Of a stretch of 6,333 bases of DNA, positions 1-6,333 are shown piece after piece. A program made the translations under genes and the position numbers. The notes under the pieces were generated by a model. It did no database searches, was not told where the DNA came from, and was given only the letters and a program-made list of their open reading frames with translations. The stretch is taken from contig JANXRU010000257.1 of NCBI GenBank assembly GCA_025356715.1, forward strand, positions 1 to 6,333, given 5' to 3'. This DNA comes from Bacteroidota bacterium. Its GTDB lineage: Bacteria; Bacteroidota; Bacteroidia; B-17B0; B-17BO. Position 1 is the stretch's first letter, and each line of letters opens with the position of its first letter.

Positions 1-3000
1 GCGCCTAATTGCACCATTATAGCTACAGTTGTGATGGAAAAACCAGTTAATGCATCTATACAAATTCCGATAGGAGGTGTCACTACGGCTTGTGCGCCTC
101 ACGCTTTATTATTTACAAATTCAAGTACAGATGTTTCGCAAACGACCATATTTACTTGGGATTTCGGTGATGGTTCTGCCATTCAAACATTTAATTATTT
201 AAATGCGGGACAAACCGTTTCTCATAATTACCTTCCAGGTACGGTAAATTGTCAGACTGCCGTAACTCTAACTGCTAAAAATTACTGCACGCCTTTTCTT
301 CCTACTATTGCAAACTTTAATCCCATTCAAATTTATGATATTGATAATGCGAATATCACACCTAGTGCAGTTCTTAAATGTTGGCCAGATAATATTTTCA
401 CATTTACAAATTCTACCAATAGGAATTGTGTCCCTCAAGGAAATACCTTTCAAAGACAAGAACGTTGGCATTTTGGAAACTATTGGGGATTAGGTCATGA
501 TTCTATCGTTGGCTGGAAGCCTTGGCCACCTTCAACTCCAATGTCAATTGCATATCCATCAGTTGGTAGTTATAATGTGATATTAGAAGACAGCAATTTG
601 TGTGGAATAAACACAAAAACAATTACAGTTACTATTATTAACCCACCACTGGCAGGTATTGTAGGTCCGACCAATCCTCTTTGTCAGGGATCTCCAATAA
701 CGTTTACTAATACGAGTTTACCGGGTTATAGTTATAAATGGAATTTTGGTGATGGGGGAGGGTTTGTTTCTAAGCCATTTGGCTCACAAACTCACACTTA
801 TGGAAGTTCAGGAACATTTACAGTTTCAGTTATCGCATTAGTTCCTGGTGGAGGAGCGGTATGTACAGATACTGATAAAGTCGTCGTTACAATATTACCA
901 ATGCCTATCGCTAGTTTTTCTGTAAGTCCAAATAAGGGTTGCGAAAACATTACGGGTGCGGTATTTACAGATTTATCAGTTAGTGCAGTTTCTTGGAATT
1001 GGAATTTTGGAAATGGAAATACTTTTAGTGGATTGTTACCACCAGCTCAAAATTATTTAAGTATAGGTAGTTTTGTTGCATCATTAACAGTTACTGCAGC
1101 TAATACTTGCATAAACACATTTACTGCTCCTATAAATGTGTATGCCAAACCTATAGCTTCGTTTCCTATTACTACGGCTTGTGTGTTATCGTCCGCAACA
1201 TTTACTGATAATTCAATCGTCGGCTTTGGTGGTCCAATTGTGAGTTGGAATTGGAATTTTGGAGATGCTTCTCCCACAGCGACTTCATCGGTTCAAAATC
1301 CAACCCATACGTATACGACTCAAAATTCGTATACAGCTCAACTAATAGTAAACACAGCTAATTGTGCTGATACCGTTTTGCAAACGGTGATGGTCAATGT
1401 GAAGCCAACAGCTAATTTTACATTGACTCCTATAACTGGTTGCCCCACTTTAACCGTTAATTTTACAAATACATCTGCTAATGCTACATCTTATAGTTGG
1501 AATTTAGGAAATGGAAATACATCTACAGCAACTAGCACAACTCAAGTTTATACAAATACGTTAACTACAAATAAAATATACTCAATTACCTTAACCGCGC
1601 AAACTGGCTCAGGATGTTCTGATGTAAAAACAAACACGGTTACTGTTTTTTCTAAACCAACAGCCTCATTTATCATGAATGCTCCACTGGGTTGTTCGCC
1701 AGTGGCCGCAACTTTTACAAATACATCTGTTGGAGCAACTAATTATAATTGGACTTTTGGTGATGCTACTTCTAGCACATCTACATTATCAACTTTATCT
1801 CATACCTATACAAACTCAACATTGCTATTACAAAGTTTTACTGTACAATTAGTTGCTATTAGTAGTAATGGTTGTGGGGATAGTACTTCACAAGTTGGTA
1901 TTATGTATCCGAAACCTATATTTAATTTTACGATGGTGCCAAATAGTGGATGTTCTCCACTTAGTATTAATTTCCCTCCTGTACTGGGTGCGGTTAGTTA
2001 TACTTGGGATTATGGAGATGGATCCGCTATTTCTAATGCAGCAAATCCAACTCATACTTTTACAAATAATTCAACCTCTAATATTACTTATACAGTTCAA
2101 TTAATTGCCCAAAATGCTTTTTCTTGTACCGATACAACATTTGGATATCCAGTAGTTTTTGGGAAACCAGTGCCAAACTTTGTGCTATCACCAACGGTAG
2201 GCTGTTCACCAATTGCAGTTACATATACAAATACTAGTAGTTCCGCTACAACTTATTATTGGAAATTTGGCGATGGAACAACATCCGTTTCAACAAACAC
2301 AAACCATACGTATTCAAACCTAAGTAGTACTTCTAATCAAACCTATACCTGTGAATTAGTTGCTATTACAGCAAATGGATGTCGCGATTCAATTACGAAA
2401 TCATTATTAGTGTATTATAAACCCAATGCTACATTTGCATTAGATACTCCTAAATGTGTTTCTAAAACTATTACGTTTACAAACACAACAATTGGTATTA
2501 CTACAAGTACATGGGATTTTGGCGACTTTAGCGGAACTGTTTCATCAACAAACTCTACACATACGTATACTAATTTGACAGCTACTAATTTAACTTTTAC
2601 TACACAATTAATTGTAGTTACAGCAGATGGTTGTAAAGATACGACTTTTGGGTATCCTGTTGTTTATGCTAAACCTATTGTAAACGCGTCAATTACGCCA
2701 ACAGTTTCTTGTTCTCCCTTAAATGCAGTCATGTCAAATTCTAGTTTATTTGCTAATTCATATTTGTGGAAATTTGGTGACGGAAATACGAGTACGGTTT
2801 CTAATACTGTTCATACATACTCTAATTCTAGTAACACCACAAACCAAACTTACAGTTGTACTTTAGTTGCAATAAATAGTAATGGTTGTAAAGACTCTCT
2901 AATTCAAGCCTTAATTGTGTTTTTTAAACCTAAAGCAAATTTTATAGTAGATACGCCAAGTTGTTCACCTAAAACGTTGACCTTTACAAATACATCTGTT

Positions 3001-3978
3001 GGTGCAGGAACCTATAATTGGAATTTTGGAACAAGTACGTCCACCAATACAAATGCCTCATATCAATATGTTAATTTAACTGCAGCAAATATTACTAATA
3101 CGGTTCAATTAAATATTACCACTATTGATGGCTGTAAGGACAGTATCACTGTTCCTATTATTGTTCATCCTAAACCAGATTTTCCTATTGTTGCCACACC
3201 AGACTCTGGTTGTGCCCCACTATCAGTTACCTTCCCTAGTATTAGTGGAGTTGCTTCCTATCAATGGAATTTTGGTGATAATAATATTTCTTCTTCAGGT
3301 AATGTTACAAATACCTATTACAATTTATCGGCAACAGACAAAACATTTACAGTTCAATTAATAGGCATTGATGGTTATGGCTGTTCGGATACCTCTACTA
3401 AAATTATTAAAGTATTTGCTAAACCACACGCCGCCTTTTTTATCGATAATTATTTAGTATTCGTTCCTAGTTCACCGCTTCAATGTTTTAACCAATCCAC
3501 GGGAGCAACAAATTACTCTTGGAATTTTGGCGATAATACAACATCTAGCGACAAAGATCCTACTCACTTGTATCAAGACGTTGGTGGGTTTCAAATATAT
3601 TTAGTAGCAATAAATGCTAAAGGTTGCATGGATACGTTTTATCTGCCAACGTTAGTGCGTGCTTTAGTTGAAAGTGATGTGGATGTTCCAAATGCCTTTT
3701 CCCCAAACCAAGCTGGAAGTAATGGAGGAATTTACGGAGTTAATGATTTAAATAATGATGTGTTTCATCCTGTATTAAAAGGATATGATAAATATGAACT
3801 TAATATTTTTTCTCGGTGGGGCGAATTATTATTTGTGAGTAAAGATTTAAACATTGGTTGGGATGGCTATTACAAAGGGAAACTATGTACACAAGATGTA
3901 TATGTTTGGAAAATTATAGCGACTAGTATTGATGGTAAAAAATTAAATAAAACGGGTGATTTACTTTTATTAAGATAA
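1..3978 (+). CDS. Giant PKD-repeat surface protein with T9SS type-B (CHU_C) C-terminal domain, 5' partial
   Basis: The frame is open from the first base, so the start lies outside the window; the GTG at nt 31 and ATG at nt 34 are internal. The first visible residues (NCTIIATVVMEKPVNA) are the tail of a further repeat module. The visible 1325 residues hold 14 PKD-like Ig-fold modules, each with a W-x-F/Y/L-G-D/N core and most with a Cys pair, then a gliding-motility-associated C-terminal domain (about residues 1226-1325). That domain directs export through the type IX system in Bacteroidota, so the product is probably exposed on, or released from, the cell surface as an adhesin or matrix-like stalk. 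No catalytic domain is visible, though one could lie in the missing N-terminal part. Arg and Glu are nearly absent from the array. It resembles SprB in architecture, but orthology cannot be claimed. Family assignment is firm; ligand and role are unknown. Confidence 0.93.
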   Translation, partial: APNCTIIATVVMEKPVNASIQIPIGGVTTACAPHALLFTNSSTDVSQTTIFTWDFGDGSAIQTFNYLNAGQTVSHNYLPGTVNCQTAVTLTAKNYCTPFLPTIANFNPIQIYDIDNANITPSAVLKCWPDNIFTFTNSTNRNCVPQGNTFQRQERWHFGNYWGLGHDSIVGWKPWPPSTPMSIAYPSVGSYNVILEDSNLCGINTKTITVTIINPPLAGIVGPTNPLCQGSPITFTNTSLPGYSYKWNFGDGGGFVSKPFGSQTHTYGSSGTFTVSVIALVPGGGAVCTDTDKVVVTILPMPIASFSVSPNKGCENITGAVFTDLSVSAVSWNWNFGNGNTFSGLLPPAQNYLSIGSFVASLTVTAANTCINTFTAPINVYAKPIASFPITTACVLSSATFTDNSIVGFGGPIVSWNWNFGDASPTATSSVQNPTHTYTTQNSYTAQLIVNTANCADTVLQTVMVNVKPTANFTLTPITGCPTLTVNFTNTSANATSYSWNLGNGNTSTATSTTQVYTNTLTTNKIYSITLTAQTGSGCSDVKTNTVTVFSKPTASFIMNAPLGCSPVAATFTNTSVGATNYNWTFGDATSSTSTLSTLSHTYTNSTLLLQSFTVQLVAISSNGCGDSTSQVGIMYPKPIFNFTMVPNSGCSPLSINFPPVLGAVSYTWDYGDGSAISNAANPTHTFTNNSTSNITYTVQLIAQNAFSCTDTTFGYPVVFGKPVPNFVLSPTVGCSPIAVTYTNTSSSATTYYWKFGDGTTSVSTNTNHTYSNLSSTSNQTYTCELVAITANGCRDSITKSLLVYYKPNATFALDTPKCVSKTITFTNTTIGITTSTWDFGDFSGTVSSTNSTHTYTNLTATNLTFTTQLIVVTADGCKDTTFGYPVVYAKPIVNASITPTVSCSPLNAVMSNSSLFANSYLWKFGDGNTSTVSNTVHTYSNSSNTTNQTYSCTLVAINSNGCKDSLIQALIVFFKPKANFIVDTPSCSPKTLTFTNTSVGAGTYNWNFGTSTSTNTNASYQYVNLTAANITNTVQLNITTIDGCKDSITVPIIVHPKPDFPIVATPDSGCAPLSVTFPSISGVASYQWNFGDNNISSSGNVTNTYYNLSATDKTFTVQLIGIDGYGCSDTSTKIIKVFAKPHAAFFIDNYLVFVPSSPLQCFNQSTGATNYSWNFGDNTTSSDKDPTHLYQDVGGFQIYLVAINAKGCMDTFYLPTLVRALVESDVDVPNAFSPNQAGSNGGIYGVNDLNNDVFHPVLKGYDKYELNIFSRWGELLFVSKDLNIGWDGYYKGKLCTQDVYVWKIIATSIDGKKLNKTGDLLLLR
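1849..2355 (+). repeat. Two-module super-repeat, copy 1
   Basis: This unit is 507 nt, running from the L-V-A-I strand of module 7 to the same point in module 9. Landmarks are the Cys codon of NGCGDS at nt 1873, the Lys codon of the PKP linker at nt 1912, and the DTTFGYPVV segment of module 8 starting at nt 2131. Boundaries are arbitrary within the period, since any phase describes the same repeat. Confidence 0.75.
2356..2862 (+). repeat. Two-module super-repeat, copy 2
   Basis: Landmarks lie exactly 507 nt after those of copy 1: the LVAI segment starts at nt 2356, the Cys codon of NGCRDS at 2380, the linker Lys codon at 2419, and DTTFGYPVV at 2638. The DTTFGYPVV peptide is identical in copies 1 and 2, but the codons differ at several third positions. 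The duplication is therefore not recent, or the peptide is held by selection. Confidence 0.75.
2863..3357 (+). repeat. Two-module super-repeat, copy 3 (slightly shorter)
   Basis: The LVAI segment starts at nt 2863, the Cys codon of NGCKDS is at 2887 and the linker Lys codon at 2926, each again 507 nt after copy 2. The linker peptide FFKPKANFIVDTPSCSPKT clearly matches YYKPNATFALDTPKCVSKT of copy 2. The second half has drifted: DTTFGYPVV is replaced by DSITVPIIV and the unit is 495 nt long. Confidence 0.65.
3676..3975 (+). other. T9SS type-B sorting domain (gliding motility-associated C-terminal, CHU_C) at the end of the PKD protein
   Basis: This is the last 100 residues of the first gene. 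Visible hallmarks, in order, are VPNAFSPN, a loop ending NDVFHPV, YELNIFSRWGELLF, GWDGYYKGKLC, QDVYVWKI and a terminal TGDLLLLR just before the stop. In this family the domain is the signal recognised by the type IX translocon, and type-B domains generally need a PorP/SprF-like partner for secretion. The loop between SPN and NDVF is longer than the common SPNGDGxNDVF form, which I believe is a recurrent variant. Confidence 0.93.
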
Positions 3979-3982
3979 TATG
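3976..3982 (+). other. Gene junction TAA-T-ATG (one-base spacing)
   Basis: The stop codon of the PKD protein (TAA, nt 3976-3978) is separated by a single T from the ATG of the TPR-PD40 gene (nt 3980). There is no room for a promoter or terminator, and no purine-rich Shine-Dalgarno site upstream. This points to co-transcription and probably coupled translation. Confidence 0.85.
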
Positions 3983-5542
3983 AAAAATATAATATACCTA
4001 TTAGTTTTTATTTTTACGGTAAATGCGTTTGCTCAAACAAAAGTGAACTCGAAATTATATGCTAAAGATTTAAAAAGTGCTAACCTGTTTTTTGAATCTG
4101 AAGATTATGTCAATGCCATTGAAACATATTTAAAAGTGTTAGCAATTGATCCAAATCATGAAATTTCAAATTTAAATTCTGCGATTAGCCGCATTAAATT
4201 AGGGCAATCAACTGATTTATGCTATACAAATTTAATTAAATTAAAAAATAGTAAGTTACCCGAAGTTCAGTTTTATTTTGGGCAAGTTTACCATCTTACC
4301 TTAAATTTTGATGAAGCAATAATTAGTTTTAATAATTATAAAGCAATTCCTGAAAAACAACGTACAATACAAAATTCTGAAGTAGACTATTATATTAATT
4401 GTAGTAAAAACGCTAAAGATTTTGTTGTTAATCCACATAGAAGCATCATTAAAAATATTGGTGATAAAGTGAATTCACCTTATGCCGATTATGTACCATT
4501 AATACCACCAGACGAAAGTTATATTTATTTCACATCACGAAGGAAAGGAAGTACTGGCGATTTAAAAGATGCTAATGGTAATTATTATGAAGATGTTTAT
4601 ATTTCTCAACGTCTTTCTGATGGAACATGGGGAGACCCAAAAAATGTTGGCTCTCCAATTAATACTAATACTCACGATGCTTGCGTTGCACTTAGTTTTG
4701 ATGGGAATAATATGATTATATATAGAACAGCCCCTGATTTGCTAACTGGTGATTTATATATCACTCGCATGGGATATGACAGTTGGTCGGACCCTCAAAA
4801 GTTTGGAGCTGAAATAAATACACCTTATATCGAAACAAGTGCTTGCTTTAGTAATGATACGAGTATCATTTATTTTAGTAGCAATAAGCCAGGAGGTTTT
4901 GGAGGTAAAGATATTTATCGAATTAAAAAATTGCCAAATGGAAAATGGTCGATGCCAATGAATTTAGGAGCAACAATTAATACTGATAAAGATGAAGACT
5001 CTCCTTTTTTACATCCTGATGGCATTACATTATATTTTAGCTCTAAAGGTCATAATACTATGGGAGAGTATGATGTTTTTAGATCTGTTTTAAATACTGA
5101 AACAAATCAATTTACCGCTGCTGAAAATCTAGGTTATCCTATTAATAGTGTTTATAACGACATTTTTTTTGTATTAAATAGTAATGGAACAAAAGGTTAT
5201 TATTCTTCTGTAAAAGAACAAACGTATGGTGGTTCTGATATTTACACAATTGATACACGTTTTGGCGATAACGACTTTATGGTTAAGCATGGTAAAATAA
5301 CTGTTGGTGATAATATCAGTAAAGCTAAAATTACGTTAATAGATATTGAAAGTAAACAAGTTAGTGGAATATTTAATGCAAGTCCCAAAACAGGAAAATT
5401 TTTATTAGTCATGAACCCTGTAAAGCCTTATAAACTAATTGTAGAGGAAGAAGGTTATCACACAATTATATTGGATATGGAGCCTTTAGCAAATGATAAA
5501 GAAGAAACTGAATTAATTTTAAGCCTAACAAAAAAGAATTAA
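3980..5542 (+). CDS. Exported TPR and PD40 beta-propeller protein without an OmpA domain
   Basis: The product has 520 residues. Residues 1-18 form a signal peptide with a likely cleavage after AFA, before Gln19; no lipobox Cys is present, so it is not an obvious lipoprotein. Residues about 30-125 are TPR-like helices (AIETYLKVLAIDPN; later a YFGQVYHLTLNFDEAIISF segment). Residues about 164-430 hold five PD40 (WD40-like) blades, each opening with an I/V-N-S/T motif at residues 164, 227, 279, 333 and 388, with strands such as YFSSNKPGGFGGKDIYR. Residues about 433-505 look like a carboxypeptidase-regulatory-type beta-sandwich (ITLIDIESKQVSGIF, then KPYKLIVEEEGYHTI). PorE-like T9SS proteins share this order but end in an OmpA peptidoglycan-binding domain, which is absent here. 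Its position between a T9SS cargo and a PorP/SprF gene suggests a role in secreting or anchoring that cargo; this is inference. Confidence 0.9.
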   Translation: MKNIIYLLVFIFTVNAFAQTKVNSKLYAKDLKSANLFFESEDYVNAIETYLKVLAIDPNHEISNLNSAISRIKLGQSTDLCYTNLIKLKNSKLPEVQFYFGQVYHLTLNFDEAIISFNNYKAIPEKQRTIQNSEVDYYINCSKNAKDFVVNPHRSIIKNIGDKVNSPYADYVPLIPPDESYIYFTSRRKGSTGDLKDANGNYYEDVYISQRLSDGTWGDPKNVGSPINTNTHDACVALSFDGNNMIIYRTAPDLLTGDLYITRMGYDSWSDPQKFGAEINTPYIETSACFSNDTSIIYFSSNKPGGFGGKDIYRIKKLPNGKWSMPMNLGATINTDKDEDSPFLHPDGITLYFSSKGHNTMGEYDVFRSVLNTETNQFTAAENLGYPINSVYNDIFFVLNSNGTKGYYSSVKEQTYGGSDIYTIDTRFGDNDFMVKHGKITVGDNISKAKITLIDIESKQVSGIFNASPKTGKFLLVMNPVKPYKLIVEEEGYHTIILDMEPLANDKEETELILSLTKKN

Positions 5543-5544
5543 TG
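5540..5544 (+). other. TAATG stop/start overlap, alternative start of the PorP/SprF gene
   Basis: The last A of the TAA stop (nt 5540-5542) is also the first base of an ATG at nt 5542. That ATG is in the same frame as the downstream ATG at nt 5593, with no stop between. Use of it would add 17 residues (MSKYNTQSICYFDIYTK) before the signal peptide. The overlap looks like translational coupling, but the downstream start gives the more normal signal peptide. Confidence 0.5.
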
Positions 5545-5592
5545 AGCAAATACAATACCCAAAGTATTTGTTACTTTGATATATATACTAAA

Positions 5593-6333
5593 ATGAATAA
5601 ACAGAGCTTAAAAAAAGAATGGCTCTATTTATTTTTTATTTTATGTGCATTTATACTTTTTAATAAATCATTAAAGGGGCAAGATCCTCAATTTACTCAA
5701 TTTTATGCAGCGCCTATGTATTTAAATCCAGCATACGCGGGTGTTACGTACGAACATCGCTTTGTTGCAAATTACAGAAACCAATGGCCTGGAGTAAATA
5801 AAGCTTACACAACCTATATGGCAAGTTATGATTACAATATGGCTAATTTAAATAGCGGTATTGGTTTATCAGTATTACAAGACCGATCAGGAACAGCAGG
5901 ATTAACGCATACACAATTTGGTTTAAATTATGCCTATCATTTTAAATTGGGTAAGATAACTGAGATGCGCCTCGGAGTTAATTTAGCTTATAATATGAAA
6001 CGTATTGATTTTGATAAATTAAGATTTAATGATCAAATAGCTACTGGTGCTGGAAAATCTATAGAGGCTGTTAATTATCAACCTTTAAATTATATGGATT
6101 TTGGAGCAGGCGCACTCTTAAATTCCACAAAATATTGGTTAGGATTTAGTGCCAAACATTTATCGCAACCCAATAGTAGTTTAATTGGCGATAGAGTACC
6201 TTTACCTATATCTATTAGTTTGCATGGAGGATACCGTTTTATTTTGGAGGAAAAAAGCAAGCAATTAAGGCGTTATATTTCTCCAGCATTCAATTACCGT
6301 CACGAGCTAAATAATGACCAATTAGATATTGGT
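5593..6333 (+). CDS. PorP/SprF family type IX secretion outer-membrane protein, 3' partial
   Basis: The frame runs off the right edge; 247 residues are visible from ATG 5593, and family members are usually about 300-350. The N-terminus has Lys residues, a hydrophobic core (WLYLFFILCAFILF) and probable cleavage near LKG before QDPQFTQF. The mature start QDPQFTQFYAAPMYLNPAYAG is the family hallmark. It is followed by alternating amphipathic strands (RFVANYRNQWPG, GIGLSVLQDRSG, QFGLNYAYHFKLG, MRLGVNLAYNMKRIDFDKL, WLGFSAKHLSQPN) typical of an outer-membrane beta-barrel. In Flavobacterium johnsoniae SprF is encoded just downstream of the SprB adhesin and is needed for its secretion; here the gene lies two genes after a CHU_C cargo, so a dedicated partner role is inferred. 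I chose ATG 5593 for the signal peptide; ATG 5542 is possible. Bacteroidota genomes often carry many paralogues, so no symbol is given. Confidence 0.92.
   Translation, partial: MNKQSLKKEWLYLFFILCAFILFNKSLKGQDPQFTQFYAAPMYLNPAYAGVTYEHRFVANYRNQWPGVNKAYTTYMASYDYNMANLNSGIGLSVLQDRSGTAGLTHTQFGLNYAYHFKLGKITEMRLGVNLAYNMKRIDFDKLRFNDQIATGAGKSIEAVNYQPLNYMDFGAGALLNSTKYWLGFSAKHLSQPNSSLIGDRVPLPISISLHGGYRFILEEKSKQLRRYISPAFNYRHELNNDQLDIG

Larger units (their letters stand above)
70..3630 (+). repeat. Array of 14 PKD-like modules
   Basis: The core tryptophan codons (W of W-x-F/Y/L-G) lie at nt 157, 466, 739, 1000, 1252, 1498, 1750, 2005, 2260, 2512, 2767, 3019, 3265 and 3520. From module 4 onward the spacing is 246-255 nt (82-85 residues), the usual PKD length; the first three intervals are longer (309, 273 and 261). 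A typical module runs: Cys-x-Pro segment, F-T-N-T-S strand, W-x-F-G-D-G core, T-H-T-Y strand, V-Q-L-V/I strand, N-G-C-x-D-S/T, then a K-P linker into the next module. Modules 4 and 6 have GN instead of GD in the core, and module 12 has GT. Outer boundaries are approximate. Confidence 0.9.

Noticed and set aside
31..36. GTG/ATG at the beginning of the large frame as a true gene start
   Set aside because: The frame is open to the first base and the residues before and after belong to the tail of another repeat module, with no signal peptide. The start is outside the window.
268..493. Short open frames on both strands (- strand 268-471, + strand 308-493)
   Set aside because: They lie wholly inside the PKD coding region in other frames, with no recognisable domain or start signal; they are by-products of its AT-rich codon use.
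1053..1277. 74-residue open frame on the - strand
   Set aside because: It is antisense to modules 4-5 of the PKD protein and has no family features.
1853..2104. 83-residue hydrophobic-looking + strand frame
   Set aside because: Its Leu/Ile richness comes from reading Thr/Asn/Tyr repeat codons out of frame. A similar frame at nt 3125-3361 has the same cause; the repeat itself explains both.
1246..3540. Tandem array as a CRISPR or noncoding satellite
   Set aside because: The periodicity is at protein level within one open frame, with diverged DNA and multiples of three between landmarks; there are no short identical repeats with spacers.
5162..5171. Run of eight T in the TPR-PD40 gene as a phase-variable tract or frameshift
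   Set aside because: The reading frame is intact on both sides and the encoded IFFV fits a PD40 strand; an eight-base run is ordinary in DNA this AT-rich.
5561..5592. Possible Bacteroidota-type promoter (TACTTTG at nt 5572-5578) before ATG 5593
   Set aside because: It differs from the TAnnTTTG consensus by spacing, no good upstream -33 TTG element at normal distance was convincing, and the tight gene junction argues for read-through transcription.

Overview
The window looks like chromosomal DNA from a low-GC member of the Bacteroidota. The evidence is a giant PKD-repeat protein ending in a gliding-motility/type IX secretion (T9SS) C-terminal domain, a TPR plus PD40-propeller protein, and a PorP/SprF-type outer-membrane protein. 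All three are on the + strand. There are no Shine-Dalgarno-like sites at the gene starts and codon use is AT-rich, as is usual for this phylum. I cannot place it below phylum with confidence; a Flavobacteriales-like lineage is a guess.

Layout: (1) nt 1-3978, the 3' part of a very large secreted protein. The frame is open at the left edge, and the first residues are the tail of one more repeat module, so the gene begins outside the window. It shows 14 PKD-like modules followed by a T9SS type-B (CHU_C) domain that ends exactly at the stop codon. (2) nt 3980-5542, one base after the first stop: a 520-residue exported protein with a signal peptide, TPR region, five-bladed PD40 section and a small beta-sandwich-like tail, but no OmpA anchor. 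(3) nt 5593 (or 5542) to the right edge: the N-terminal 247 residues of a PorP/SprF family protein, cut by the window end. No RNA gene, insertion sequence, CRISPR array, terminator or gene-free stretch over 300 bases was seen.

The junctions (TAA-T-ATG, and a possible TAATG overlap) suggest one transcription unit read from a promoter upstream of the window. The likely logic, inferred from the known SprB/SprF pair, is that the giant protein is a T9SS surface cargo, the PorP/SprF protein is its outer-membrane partner, and the TPR-PD40 protein is a periplasmic or surface accessory.

The most distinctive internal structure is in the PKD array. Modules 7-12 form three copies of a two-module unit with an exact 507-nt period at conserved landmarks. 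Most of these modules also end in a Cys-x-Asp-Ser/Thr motif that matches the Bacteroidota O-glycosylation sequon. The cassette type itself is known; I did not find convincing evidence of a wholly new system.
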